This document shows, piece after piece, positions 1 through 7,305 of a DNA stretch of 64,000 nucleotides (the stretch's first letter is position 1; every line of letters starts with the position of its first letter). Position numbers and translations under genes: made by a program. Where the stretch lies: NCBI RefSeq assembly GCF_900187875.1, contig NZ_FYEX01000001.1, positions 186,001 through 250,000 of the forward strand. The letters run 5' to 3'. The stretch comes from Polynucleobacter victoriensis. GTDB taxonomy: Bacteria > Pseudomonadota > Gammaproteobacteria > Burkholderiales > Burkholderiaceae. The notes below the pieces were generated by a model, which searched no databases, was not told the origin of the DNA, and saw nothing but the letters and a program-made list of their open reading frames with translations.

Positions 1-542
1 GCTTTGAGCTTCATCAAGCGTTTAAAGTCGTTTTCATTACGGAATAATTGAGAAATTGCTGAACGCATCACTCGGTCCGCGTCAGACTCAAGCATGTCAA
101 TTTCTGTAGAAATGCGCAAAATATCTTTGGCGTTTTTCATGTCATGTAACTTCATTACCGCAGCGCTTACGCGCTCACAGCAAGCTTCACAAATACGTGC
201 TAACTCAACTGCCTCTGGAGTCACTTGAGATACATCGTATAACTGAATAACTTCAGCCACATCTTCCATCAAGTCCAAGATGTCATCCATGGTTGTGATG
301 AGTTTATGAATCTCATCACGATCTAACGGAGTAATAAATGTTTTGTGAAGTAAATCGATTGTCTCGTGGGTAATTTTGTCAGCTTTTTTCTCAGAAGACT
401 GAATCGCACGAGCATGCTCCGCAGCATTGGGCAAGTCGTTAATCAACTGGAAAAGATCCTTAGACCCTTGAACACATAATGAAACGTGTTGATTGAATAA
501 TTCGAAGAAATTCTCTTCTTTAGGCATGAAACGACCAAGCAT
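1..542 (-). CDS. DUF47 family PhoU-like protein, 3' end outside the window
   Basis: About 180 N-terminal codons are visible; the gene runs off the left edge. The protein begins MLGRFMPKEENFFELFNQH and continues as an all-helical, acidic sequence with repeated E/D-rich stretches (EKKADKIT, TTMDDILDLMEDVAE), the pattern of the DUF47/TIGR00153 family related to PhoU. Members are usually encoded beside a Pit-type phosphate permease and are thought to regulate it; such a gene would lie just left of this window if the usual order holds. The ATG at 542 fits the family N-terminus. Upstream (555-577) is an inverted repeat that may be regulatory. Family assignment is firm; a role in phosphate uptake is known only from relatives. 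Confidence 0.88.
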   Translation of the reverse strand, partial: MLGRFMPKEENFFELFNQHVSLCVQGSKDLFQLINDLPNAAEHARAIQSSEKKADKITHETIDLLHKTFITPLDRDEIHKLITTMDDILDLMEDVAEVIQLYDVSQVTPEAVELARICEACCERVSAAVMKLHDMKNAKDILRISTEIDMLESDADRVMRSAISQLFRNENDFKRLMKLK

Positions 543-554
543 AAGTATCCTTAT

Positions 555-577
555 ATGACACGACACAAAAGTGTCAT
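555..577. repeat. Inverted repeat upstream of the DUF47 gene
   Basis: ATGACAC at 555-561 is matched by GTGTCAT at 571-577. Within it GACAC-AAAA-GTGTC (562-575) offers an alternative, tighter hairpin, because the GACAC half-site is present twice. It lies 13 bases upstream of the DUF47 start codon and 38 bases beyond the dnaB stop codon. No U-tract follows, so it looks more like an operator or leader structure than a terminator. It does not match the 11-base spacing of a Pho box. Confidence 0.45.
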
Positions 578-615
578 CATTTTAGTCTATTAGCTAGGGG
601 ATTTACCTAAATTAA

Positions 616-2010
616 TTAAAACGGCTCGTAACCACCAGAGGATTGCCCTGGAGCTAGCGCCAAGTTATCAAATTTTGTGAATTGGCCTTGCCAACTCATC
701 TTGATCGTACCAATCGGACCATTACGCTGCTTAGCCACAATGATTTCAGCCACGCCCTTCTCTGGAGTGGTGTCTGGATGGTAGACCTCATCACGATAGA
801 TGAACAAAATCACGTCCGCATCTTGCTCAATAGCACCAGATTCACGAAGATCTGACATAACAGGACGCTTATTCGGACGTTGCTCTAAGCCACGATTCAA
901 TTGTGACAGTGCAATCACTGGGCACTGAAGTTCTTTAGCCAAAGACTTTAAGGATCTAGAAATCTCTGAAATTTCTGTGGCACGGTTCTCACTGCCGCCG
1001 CCACTGTTACCGCTCATTAACTGGATGTAGTCAATCACGATCAAACCCAAAGTACCGCACTTACGTGCGATTCTTCGCGCCCTGGCGCGCAACTCCAAAC
1101 TACTCAGCGCACCGGTCTCATCGATCATGATGTTGGTGTCATTTAAACGAGAAATCGCCTCAGTAATCTTTGGCCACTCATCATCTGTTAACTTACCCGT
1201 TCTCATGCGCGATTGGTCAATACGCCCAACTGAGCCCAAAATACGAGAAGCTAATTGAGAGGCGCCCATCTCCATCGAGAAAATCAAAACAGGCAAACCT
1301 TCTTTAAGAGCTACGTTTTCCGCAATATTCACAGCAAAACTGGTCTTACCCATAGAAGGACGACCCGCGACAATAATTAAATCGCCTTTTTGCAAACCAC
1401 TGGTCTGGCGATCTAAATCAATGAAACTTGTAGCTACACCTGTTACATCAGTAGAACCCTGACGGTGATACAACTCATCAATACGATTCACCACATCTGT
1501 TAACAATGGGGCGATTTCAAAATAATCAGTTTTACCGCGATTGCTATCTTCACCAATAGCTAAAATTCTAGACTCAGCCTCATCCAACAGAGTTTGAACA
1601 GAACGACCTTCAGGAGTGAAGGCACTTCCTGCAATCATGTCTGAAGTTTGAATGAGTCGACGCAACACACTGCGATCACGCACGATTTCTGCGTAACCAC
1701 GAATATTTGATGCACTTGGAGTAGATTGAGCCAAGGCATTTAGATAATCAATACCAATTGACTCACCACCACCCTGGGTTTTCATGGCTTCTGCAACGGT
1801 GATCACGTCAGCTGGCATGGCTTCACCCACCAACTTACCAATCACGCGATAGATCAAACCATGATCAGGGCGATAAAAATCTTTTTCAGTTAATAAGTCC
1901 CCAACCCTATCCCATGCAGAGTTATCCAAAAGCAAACCGCCGAGCACCGATTGCTCGGCCTCGACGGAATGCGGGGGTACTTTTAAAGCTTGTAGCGCTG
2001 AATCAACCAT
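616..2010 (-). CDS. dnaB: Replicative DNA helicase DnaB
   Basis: The 464-residue length is normal for DnaB. The N-terminal DnaB domain (about residues 10-115, starting PPHSVEAEQSVLGG) is followed by a linker and a RecA-like helicase domain with Walker A GRPSMGKT at residues 216-223, Walker B-like LIVIDYIQLM, and the DnaB motifs ALSQLNRGLEQR and SDLRESGAIEQDAD. No intein is present. The hexameric helicase unwinds DNA at the replication fork and works with DnaG primase. It is the last gene of the rpsF-priB-rpsR-rplI-dnaB cluster, so replication and ribosomal protein genes are probably partly co-transcribed. Identification is certain. Confidence 0.98.
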   Translation of the reverse strand: MVDSALQALKVPPHSVEAEQSVLGGLLLDNSAWDRVGDLLTEKDFYRPDHGLIYRVIGKLVGEAMPADVITVAEAMKTQGGGESIGIDYLNALAQSTPSASNIRGYAEIVRDRSVLRRLIQTSDMIAGSAFTPEGRSVQTLLDEAESRILAIGEDSNRGKTDYFEIAPLLTDVVNRIDELYHRQGSTDVTGVATSFIDLDRQTSGLQKGDLIIVAGRPSMGKTSFAVNIAENVALKEGLPVLIFSMEMGASQLASRILGSVGRIDQSRMRTGKLTDDEWPKITEAISRLNDTNIMIDETGALSSLELRARARRIARKCGTLGLIVIDYIQLMSGNSGGGSENRATEISEISRSLKSLAKELQCPVIALSQLNRGLEQRPNKRPVMSDLRESGAIEQDADVILFIYRDEVYHPDTTPEKGVAEIIVAKQRNGPIGTIKMSWQGQFTKFDNLALAPGQSSGGYEPF

Positions 2011-2052
2011 GAACTGATGATATCAGGAGATATCGTTCAATTAAATGATTAA

Positions 2053-2505
2053 TTACGCTTGCTCGCCAATCACTTGGACAGTAATTTCAACAACTACGTC
2101 TGTGTGAACAGCAACTGATAACGGGTGGTCACCAACAATCTTTAATGGGCCTGTTGGCATACGGATAGAAGCTTTCTCAATAGAGAAACCTTTACCTTTC
2201 AATGCCTCAGCAACGTCATGATTAGTTACAGAACCAAACAAACGACCATCAACACCAGCCTTTTGTCTAATCTCAACTGTCAAGCCAGTTAGTTTTGCAC
2301 CAACTGCTTGCGCTGCTGCCAACTTCTCAGCTGCCAATTTTTCCAACTCAGCACGTTTAGCTTCAAACTCAGCAATCGCTGTAGCAGTTGCACGACGAGC
2401 CATGCGTTGTGGAATTAAAAAGTTACGAGCGAAACCATCTTTAACGCGAACAACGTCGCCTAAGTTACCAAGGTTAGCTACTTTTTCTAGGAGAATAATT
2501 TGCAT
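2053..2505 (-). CDS. rplI: 50S ribosomal protein L9
   Basis: The 150-residue protein has the two-lobed L9 layout: an N-terminal RNA-binding domain starting [19 protein letters not shown] with the conserved GYARNFL-type segment (here [10 protein letters not shown]), a long charged connecting helix (about residues 40-75), and a C-terminal domain containing [19 protein letters not shown]9 binds 23S rRNA near the L1 stalk base and helps maintain frame. It lies 12 bases downstream of rpsR in the same operon and 42 bases upstream of dnaB. A good ribosome-binding site (AGGAGT) precedes the ATG. Confidence 0.98.
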   Translation of the reverse strand: MQIILLEKVANLGNLGDVVRVKDGFARNFLIPQRMARRATATAIAEFEAKRAELEKLAAEKLAAAQAVGAKLTGLTVEIRQKAGVDGRLFGSVTNHDVAEALKGKGFSIEKASIRMPTGPLKIVGDHPLSVAVHTDVVVEITVQVIGEQA

Positions 2506-2517
2506 AGTGACTCCTGA

Positions 2518-2796
2518 TTATTTCTTATGTTGGTCAGTGAAAGGCATCAAAGCTAAGAAGCGCGCGCGTTTGATAGCTGTTTCCAATTGGCGCTGATACA
2601 AAGCTTTAGTACCAGTCAAACGAGCAGGAGTGATCTTGCCGTTTTCACCGATGAAGTCACGTAGTGTGTCTACATCTTTGTAATCGATTTGGTCAACGTT
2701 TGCTGCTGTGAAACGGCAAAAACGTTTACGTTTAAATAATGGGTTTTGTGCTGGACGCTTGTTCTTGCGGTCATCACCTTTTTTTACAAATGCCAT
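2518..2796 (-). CDS. rpsR: 30S ribosomal protein S18
   Basis: This 92-residue protein has the conserved S18 core [20 protein letters not shown] followed by R-G/N-K-I-(L/T)P-type sequence ([13 protein letters not shown]) and the basic tail [19 protein letters not shown]18 pairs with S6 on the 30S platform, and both genes are in this operon. The N-terminal 25 residues are lysine- and arginine-rich ([14 protein letters not shown]), a little longer than in E. coli but common in Burkholderiales. A GGAAAC-type Shine-Dalgarno sequence precedes the ATG. Confidence 0.98.
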   Translation of the reverse strand: MAFVKKGDDRKNKRPAQNPLFKRKRFCRFTAANVDQIDYKDVDTLRDFIGENGKITPARLTGTKALYQRQLETAIKRARFLALMPFTDQHKK

Positions 2797-2808
2797 GATG
2801 TTTCCTTT

Positions 2809-3096
2809 TTACAATTCAATATGCGTGATATGAAAGACGAGTCGCTGACTGCGCAGGGTTTTGTGAGCTAAGAAACCTTCAAATCTAACTACCTTCCCCA
2901 ACGCTATTCGATCAAGTTGCTGATGAACTGATCCAATTGCAATCGCTTCGAGACTCATTCTGACTTGCCGAGGTTGATCTGCTTCTTGAACTTCCCCACT
3001 ATGTTCTAGTAGGCATTCAATGACAGGTACTCCTGCTGGCGTATATCGAAGAGCTTCCTTAGCGACTAGGGCGGCTGTTAGGATGAAACGATTCAA
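2809..3096 (-). CDS. priB: Primosomal replication protein N (PriB)
   Basis: The 95-residue protein is a single OB-fold of the single-stranded-DNA-binding type: NRFILTAALVAKEALRYTPAGVPV, then LEHSGEV, and a C-terminal strand LVFHITHIEL. PriB helps PriA and DnaT reload DnaB at stalled forks. The start codon is TTG (3094-3096); upstream in the same frame the next event is a TAG stop 18 bases earlier, so no ATG alternative exists. A GAGCGGG stretch may serve as the ribosome-binding site. The gene lies between rpsF (21-base gap) and rpsR (12-base gap). A TTG start should lower translation relative to the ribosomal proteins beside it. Confidence 0.93.
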   Translation of the reverse strand: MNRFILTAALVAKEALRYTPAGVPVIECLLEHSGEVQEADQPRQVRMSLEAIAIGSVHQQLDRIALGKVVRFEGFLAHKTLRSQRLVFHITHIEL

Positions 3097-3117
3097 CCCA
3101 AACCCGCTCAGTGCCTA

Positions 3118-3489
3118 TTAGGCAGCAGGCGCCTCCGTTGCTTGAAGAGCTTTACGAGCTTCTTCACGTTCAACTTGCTTCATCATGATTGATGGCTCTG
3201 TTTCAGCCTTCTTAGTCTTGATTACCAAGTGACGCAATACAGCATCGTTGAACTTAAAGCCGTGCTCTAACTCATCAAGAGTAGCTTGGCCACACTCAAT
3301 GTTCATGCAAACGTAGTGAGCTTTTGCGAGCTTGTCGATCATGTAAGCCATTTGACGACGGCCCCAATCTTCAACGCGGTGAACTTTACCACCTTGAGTT
3401 GTAATAGTACTTGTGTACTTTTCAACCATGGCAGGTACTTGCTCGCTTTGGTCCGGATGGACGATAAAAACGATTTCGTAATGACGCAT
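3118..3489 (-). CDS. rpsF: 30S ribosomal protein S6
   Basis: This 123-residue protein opens [19 protein letters not shown], the canonical S6 start, and contains the conserved [19 protein letters not shown] and [10 protein letters not shown] segments. The C-terminal tail of about 25 residues is charged ([19 protein letters not shown]). S6 forms a dimer with S18 on the small subunit. It is the first gene of the operon; AAGGAG lies at good spacing before the ATG, and about 90 bases separate it from the asparaginase gene, which leaves room for the operon promoter. Confidence 0.98.
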   Translation of the reverse strand: MRHYEIVFIVHPDQSEQVPAMVEKYTSTITTQGGKVHRVEDWGRRQMAYMIDKLAKAHYVCMNIECGQATLDELEHGFKFNDAVLRHLVIKTKKAETEPSIMMKQVEREEARKALQATEAPAA

Positions 3490-3566
3490 TAATTACTCCT
3501 TATGGATAAAAGTCACCTGGGCGTCTCAGCTACCACTGTTTAGATAACTGACCAGTGTGACAAGGT

Positions 3567-3592
3567 AAAAAAACTACAGCCTTAGATTGTAG
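3567..3592 (-). terminator. Weak intrinsic terminator after the asparaginase gene
   Basis: On the minus strand CTACA (3588-3592) pairs with TGTAG (3574-3578) around a 9-base loop, and seven T follow (3573-3567). The stem includes the asparaginase stop codon. With only five pairs it is a weak candidate; it would separate the asparaginase gene from the rpsF operon. Confidence 0.45.
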
Positions 3593-4559
3593 CAAAAATA
3601 CTCTGCCAATCCTCAGTTTTTCGCGAATTTGCCTCTAAAAGAGCCAATTGGAGGGCGATTCTGGCTTTAGGGGGAGATAAATCCCTTGCTGATAGCCAGT
3701 TCCAGGCAGTATCTGGCTCAGGAATCTCAGAAAACACCGCTCCAGCACCTGTTCTTGATGATCGTACGACTGCAACTCCCATTTGGGCAGCCCAAACTAG
3801 TCTTTCAGCCAAGACTCGATTAACACTCCCCTGCCCGGTACCAGCAATCACAATCCCCTCAACACCTTGAGCCACAAGCGCATCCACTAATTCGCCCTTA
3901 GCACCACCGTGACTGGTCAGAATTTCAACCCACGGCCATTGAGCCTCACCAGGCAGACTAAGGTCAGCTTGGCGCTTGTGAATCGGACCATCTAACTCCC
4001 TAGCGTTGACCACTAGAGCATCCAAGGCATGCGTGTGTTGTTTTGACAGGTCTCTTGCTAAACATGGCTTTCCAGCCATCATAGCCAAAATACCGTATTG
4101 TTCCGTGTCTTTGGCCTCTTTGGCCAAATAAAGAGCTGCCCGCAAGTTAAGTGGGCCATCTGCATGGTCGGCATTGGATGGCAACATCGCCCCAGTTAAA
4201 ACAACAGCTTTTTTGTAGTGGCTAGCTAACTTGCCCAACGTGGCATGTAAAAAAACGCCTGTTTCCTCCATGGTATCGGTACCATGAGTAATCACGATTC
4301 CGATAACAGCCTCATCTTCCAAACCAGCTTTTACAGCCCATCCAAGCGTAATCAATAACTCTTCAGTCATATGACGGCTATCAATATTGGCTACTTGCAT
4401 AGCCTCTACGTGGCCAATATCAGACTCCAAGCCAATTTCATGGAGCAATTCAGCAACACTAATTTGACCGGCTTGATAAGCCATGGGCTTACTCGGATCG
4501 CTGGCTAAGCCAGCAATCGTGCCCCCCATACCCAAAAGTAATAAATGACCAGAATTCAT
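3582..4559 (-). CDS. L-asparaginase, AnsB-like fold without signal peptide
   Basis: The protein hydrolyses L-asparagine to aspartate and ammonia. Motifs of the asparaginase/glutaminase family are clear: GMGGTIAG near the N-terminus with the nucleophilic threonine, ITHGTDTMEETG with the second catalytic Thr-Asp pair, and TGAMLPSNADHADGPLNL, which is closer to the type II (AnsB) sequence than to AnsA. Unlike E. coli AnsB there is no signal peptide, so a cytoplasmic enzyme is inferred. I chose the ATG at 4559 (MNSGHLLLLG), which gives the short N-terminus usual for the family; ATGs at 4568 and 4586 are in frame, and none has a clear Shine-Dalgarno sequence. It is divergent from lexA, and the two promoters must overlap. 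Confidence 0.9.
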   Translation of the reverse strand: MNSGHLLLLGMGGTIAGLASDPSKPMAYQAGQISVAELLHEIGLESDIGHVEAMQVANIDSRHMTEELLITLGWAVKAGLEDEAVIGIVITHGTDTMEETGVFLHATLGKLASHYKKAVVLTGAMLPSNADHADGPLNLRAALYLAKEAKDTEQYGILAMMAGKPCLARDLSKQHTHALDALVVNARELDGPIHKRQADLSLPGEAQWPWVEILTSHGGAKGELVDALVAQGVEGIVIAGTGQGSVNRVLAERLVWAAQMGVAVVRSSRTGAGAVFSEIPEPDTAWNWLSARDLSPPKARIALQLALLEANSRKTEDWQSIFATI

Positions 4560-4580
4560 AGAAAACATTATCAATGGGTA

Positions 4581-4609
4581 TTGCATCTTATGAAATCACT
4601 GTATAGAAT
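4581..4609 (+). promoter_or_regulatory. lexA promoter
   Basis: TTGCAT at 4581-4586 is followed after 17 bases by TAGAAT at 4604-4609 (five of six matches to the -10 consensus). The predicted transcription start, seven bases further on, is base 4616, which is the A of the lexA ATG. The promoter overlaps the SOS box. Confidence 0.6.
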
Positions 4610-4614
4610 GACAG
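4599..4614. promoter_or_regulatory. LexA-binding SOS box
   Basis: CTGTATAGAATGACAG is an exact CTGT-N8-ACAG operator, the form used by LexA of gamma- and betaproteobacteria. It covers the lexA -10 element and ends two bases before the start codon, the arrangement expected for LexA autorepression. It could also affect the divergent asparaginase gene. Confidence 0.88.
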
Positions 4615-4615
4615 T

Positions 4616-5275
4616 ATGGACAAAAACACAGCCAAACCTAAGCTAACAGCCCGCCAAGAAGAGATTCTTAGCCTGATTACGGATGCTATCTCTCGCAGCG
4701 GTTTACCTCCGACTCGAGCTGAAATTGCATCACGCTTGGGTTTTGCCTCCGCCAACGCTGCAGAAGAACATTTACGAGCACTGGCACGCAAAGGTTATGT
4801 TGAGTTGACTCCAGGAACTTCACGAGGCATCAAACTTCCTAAGCAACTCAACCTCCCTATTCCAGCACTGCAGCAACTCACACTTCCTTTAATTGGACGA
4901 GTGGCAGCTGGTTCACCAATCCTTGCTGTAGAACATATACAAAAACAAGTTCCATGTGACCCTTCTTTATTTGATAAGGGTGCCGACTACCTTTTAAAAG
5001 TACGCGGCATGAGTATGAGAGATGCTGGTATCTTGGATGGTGATTATTTGGCCGTTAAGAAAACTAGCGAAGTTCGTAATGGTGAAATCGTCGTGGCTCG
5101 ACTGGACGATGAGGTCACTGTTAAACGTTGGTCACAATCCAAAGGTCCGCATGGCGTCAAAATAGAATTGATCGCCGAAAATCCTGATTTCGAAAACATC
5201 ATTGTTGATCCTCGCCGTGATGAAATCACAGTTGAGGGTCTTGCTGTTGGTCTAATTAGACCTGGTGGCCTATAA
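4616..5275 (+). CDS. lexA: SOS response repressor and self-cleaving protease LexA
   Basis: The 219-residue protein has an N-terminal winged helix-turn-helix (residues about 8-70: [28 protein letters not shown]) and a C-terminal S24 peptidase domain. The scissile Ala98-Gly99 lies in GRVAAGSP, the nucleophile Ser133 in GMSMRD and the general base Lys170 in EVTVKR; the Ser-Lys spacing of 37 equals that of E. coli. LexA represses DNA damage genes and cleaves itself when RecA filaments form. The ATG at 4616 is the first possible start, because an in-frame TAG lies at 4604-4606. No Shine-Dalgarno sequence is possible between the SOS box and the ATG, so a leaderless mRNA is likely. Confidence 0.97.
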   Translation: MDKNTAKPKLTARQEEILSLITDAISRSGLPPTRAEIASRLGFASANAAEEHLRALARKGYVELTPGTSRGIKLPKQLNLPIPALQQLTLPLIGRVAAGSPILAVEHIQKQVPCDPSLFDKGADYLLKVRGMSMRDAGILDGDYLAVKKTSEVRNGEIVVARLDDEVTVKRWSQSKGPHGVKIELIAENPDFENIIVDPRRDEITVEGLAVGLIRPGGL

Positions 5276-5291
5276 GCAAGTTAGTTCTTTA

Positions 5292-6209
5292 CTAATAGAT
5301 AGATGGTTGCCCATCAGGGCGATTCTTAAAGCGTTTATGTATCCAGTAATACTCAGGGATGCGCGGCTTAATCACCTCTTCAAAATAAGCATTCATTCGT
5401 GCTGTATCTGCAACCGGATCATCTGATGGGAAATTCGGCCATGGCTTGCCGACATGGCAATCATACCCAGAACCATCTGCTCTTAATGTTGTGAAAATTG
5501 GGCATACCTCTGCACCTGCTAAGCGAGCTGTTTTAGATACCGCCAATACTGTATTGGTAGGAACTCCAAAAAATGGCACAAATTCCGAATCGTTTCTTCC
5601 AAGATCCATATCAGGAGAGAGACACACAAAAGTACCTTTACGAGCTTCACGAATCAATTCACGACCATGACTTTGTCGTAATAACATCCTTGCCCCAAAT
5701 CGCTCACGCCATTTTTTAATTCGAGGCTCGAAGTACTCATTCTTCATAAAGACATACAAAGTAATACCAGGGGCTGCTTTGATTTTCTGAAGATGCATAG
5801 TGATTGCAATGAGACCCGCTTCAATGCCAACCATATGCATACTGACATAAAGACGCGGCTTGCCATCGTTCATATCCACTTCCGGATAAACAGTCACAAA
5901 CTCATCAATCGATTGTGGACTACCTAACCATAAGCGACCACGCTCGGCAAAACTTCTACCCAATAAGCGCCAATGTTGTTTCGCTAACTGATCACGCTCA
6001 GCCTGACTTAAGTTTGGAAAACACGCTTTCAAGTTGGCATTAATGACCTTCACTCGCGACTTTGAAAAAATCGGAGCGATTGCCGCCATAGCATAACCAA
6101 TACGCACAACCCATGCGTATGGCATCACCGCCAACAACCATAAAAAGCCATGCGAGAGAATGTTTAAAAATGTTTTCACAAGGATTATTTTCTCACGAAC
6201 ATGTTCCAT
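5292..6209 (-). CDS. Lipid A biosynthesis lauroyl/myristoyl acyltransferase (LpxL/HtrB family)
   Basis: This LPLAT-family inner-membrane enzyme adds a secondary acyl chain to lipid A precursors. One N-terminal membrane segment (about residues 15-46) precedes the catalytic domain, where the H-x4-E motif is HMVGIE with His125 and Glu130. Other family marks are RQSHGRELIREARKG, SPDMDLGRNDSEFVPFFG and the C-terminal PEYYWIHKRFKNRP. I start at the ATG at 6209 because GGAGGA lies four bases upstream; a longer frame begins seven codons earlier without such a site. It converges with lexA, 16 bases apart. Whether it transfers laurate or myristate cannot be told from the sequence. Confidence 0.93.
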   Translation of the reverse strand: MEHVREKIILVKTFLNILSHGFLWLLAVMPYAWVVRIGYAMAAIAPIFSKSRVKVINANLKACFPNLSQAERDQLAKQHWRLLGRSFAERGRLWLGSPQSIDEFVTVYPEVDMNDGKPRLYVSMHMVGIEAGLIAITMHLQKIKAAPGITLYVFMKNEYFEPRIKKWRERFGARMLLRQSHGRELIREARKGTFVCLSPDMDLGRNDSEFVPFFGVPTNTVLAVSKTARLAGAEVCPIFTTLRADGSGYDCHVGKPWPNFPSDDPVADTARMNAYFEEVIKPRIPEYYWIHKRFKNRPDGQPSIY

Positions 6210-6257
6210 TAATCCTCCAATTAACCCCACTGCTTAGTCGCCATCATTTTTATCGAT

Positions 6258-6286
6258 TTGTCATTTGCTTATAAAAAATATAAATT
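6258..6286 (+). promoter_or_regulatory. Candidate promoter of the coiled-coil gene
   Basis: TTGTCA at 6258-6263 is followed by TATAAA at 6279-6284 (15-base spacing) or TAAATT at 6281-6286 (17-base spacing). The region is AT-rich, so chance matches are likely. Confidence 0.4.
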
Positions 6287-6313
6287 ATTAATTTGTACGA
6301 ACAAGAGGACACA

Positions 6314-6706
6314 ATGATCGACACACTCACACTCAAAGAAACATTTGAAAGCAATGGCTTTAGCGCTACTCAGGCAAGTTCACTTAGCCATGCGATGCAT
6401 GAACTAGCAAAAGATAAAGCTCATTTAGCAACTAAAGAAGAACTACACCTAGTGCGGAATGAATTAAAAAATGACATCAAAGAAGTTAGGGAAGAAATTA
6501 AAGATGTGAGAGGAGAAATTAAAGATCTTCGAAACCAAATGACCAATCTGTGGGATTGCTTAAAGGATTTGCGCAAAGAGATGACCAAAGACATGGAAAA
6601 TCTTGAAAACAGATTGCTACACAAACTCACCTACAGAACCATGTTGAGTCAATTATCAATAGGCACCATATTGGTTACGCTAATGATTTATTTTCACCAG
6701 CAATAA
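6314..6706 (+). CDS. Small coiled-coil protein with C-terminal membrane anchor (DUF1640/CCDC90-like)
   Basis: The 130-residue protein starts MIDTLTLKETFESNGFS, followed by KAHLATKEELHLVRNEL, a run of about six heptads (EVREEIK, DVRGEIK, DLRNQMT, NLWDCLK, DLRKEMT, KDMENLE) and a C-terminal hydrophobic segment (LSIGTILVTLMIYF). This layout, including the T-K-x-D/E-L motif, resembles the DUF1640/CCDC90 family. I chose the ATG at 6314 because AGAGGA lies five bases upstream; the frame is open from a TTG seven codons earlier. In bacteria small proteins of this type sometimes accompany toxins or integrases, but no partner is adjacent here. The function is unknown. Internal near-repeats (GAAATTAAAGAT twice) point to growth of the coiled coil by duplication. 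Confidence 0.7.
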   Translation: MIDTLTLKETFESNGFSATQASSLSHAMHELAKDKAHLATKEELHLVRNELKNDIKEVREEIKDVRGEIKDLRNQMTNLWDCLKDLRKEMTKDMENLENRLLHKLTYRTMLSQLSIGTILVTLMIYFHQQ

Positions 6707-6720
6707 ATTAATTTTGAAAC

Positions 6721-7101
6721 TTATTTTTTAGCGAGTTGTTTTTTACGCTTTTCAACTTCCTCATGAATAGCATGCATGAGCTTTTCATCTGGACTTTTCC
6801 ACGTGCCACCCGATTGGTTAGCCATATAAACCACCGCATCAGCAAATTGAGCTAACGTTAAATCAGGTTTACCACCCTTAGGGGGCATACCACGAACTCC
6901 CACATAACCATGAGCTGTTAATGTTGCCTGCCCCTCCTTAATAAGAGGAGCCCACTTCGCTTTATCACCAACTTTAGGTGCACCCGCAACGCCGGCACCA
7001 TGACAAGCCAAACAAACTTGTTTATAGGTGGCCTCGCCATTAGCGTGAGCCAAGTTAAGAGTACACAAAGACAAAATAGATATAAAAACGAGGTTTTTCA
7101 T
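6721..7101 (-). CDS. Periplasmic monohaem cytochrome c (c5-like)
   Basis: The 126-residue precursor has a signal peptide (residues 1-20, ending LAHA) and a class I cytochrome domain with the haem motif CLACH and a distal methionine in GMPPKGG. The G-A-P-x-V-G-D and WAPL(I)K-G segments and the QFADAVVYM helix are typical of cytochrome c5-like proteins, which carry electrons from the bc1 complex to terminal oxidases. A lysine-rich tail (VEKRKKQLAKK) of about 20 residues follows the domain. The gene is monocistronic: a coiled-coil gene converges from one side and tRNA-His lies upstream. Confidence 0.92.
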   Translation of the reverse strand: MKNLVFISILSLCTLNLAHANGEATYKQVCLACHGAGVAGAPKVGDKAKWAPLIKEGQATLTAHGYVGVRGMPPKGGKPDLTLAQFADAVVYMANQSGGTWKSPDEKLMHAIHEEVEKRKKQLAKK

Positions 7102-7179
7102 GATGGATGAATATTAGTGAGCATTACGGCTGATATTACAGACAATTCATCAATTGTGTTGAGTAGGGTTATCTGCAAT

Positions 7180-7206
7180 AAAAAAAGCCCCTCATAAGGG
7201 GCTTTT
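7180..7206 (-). terminator. Intrinsic terminator after tRNA-His
   Basis: GCCCC (7187-7191) and GGGGC (7198-7202) form a stem around TCATAA. On the minus strand seven T follow (7186-7180), so it ends tRNA-His transcription. It also has TTTT on the plus side. Confidence 0.85.
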
Positions 7207-7214
7207 CGGTATTT

Positions 7215-7290
7215 TGGGGTGGCTGATGGGGCTCGAACCCACGACAACAGGAATCACAATCCTGGACTCTACCAACTGAGCTACAGCCAC
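7215..7290 (-). tRNA. tRNA-His (anticodon GTG)
   Basis: The minus strand reads GTGGCTGTAGCTCAGTTGG, then anticodon stem CAGGA, loop TTGTGAT with anticodon GTG, TCCTG, T-loop GGTTCGAACC and CAGCCAC. The discriminator base is C and CCA is encoded at 7217-7215. A G is present at 7291 in position -1, as needed by histidyl-tRNA synthetase. The terminator at 7180-7206 follows directly. Confidence 0.97.
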
Positions 7291-7305
7291 CGTAGAGAAA
7301 TAAGA

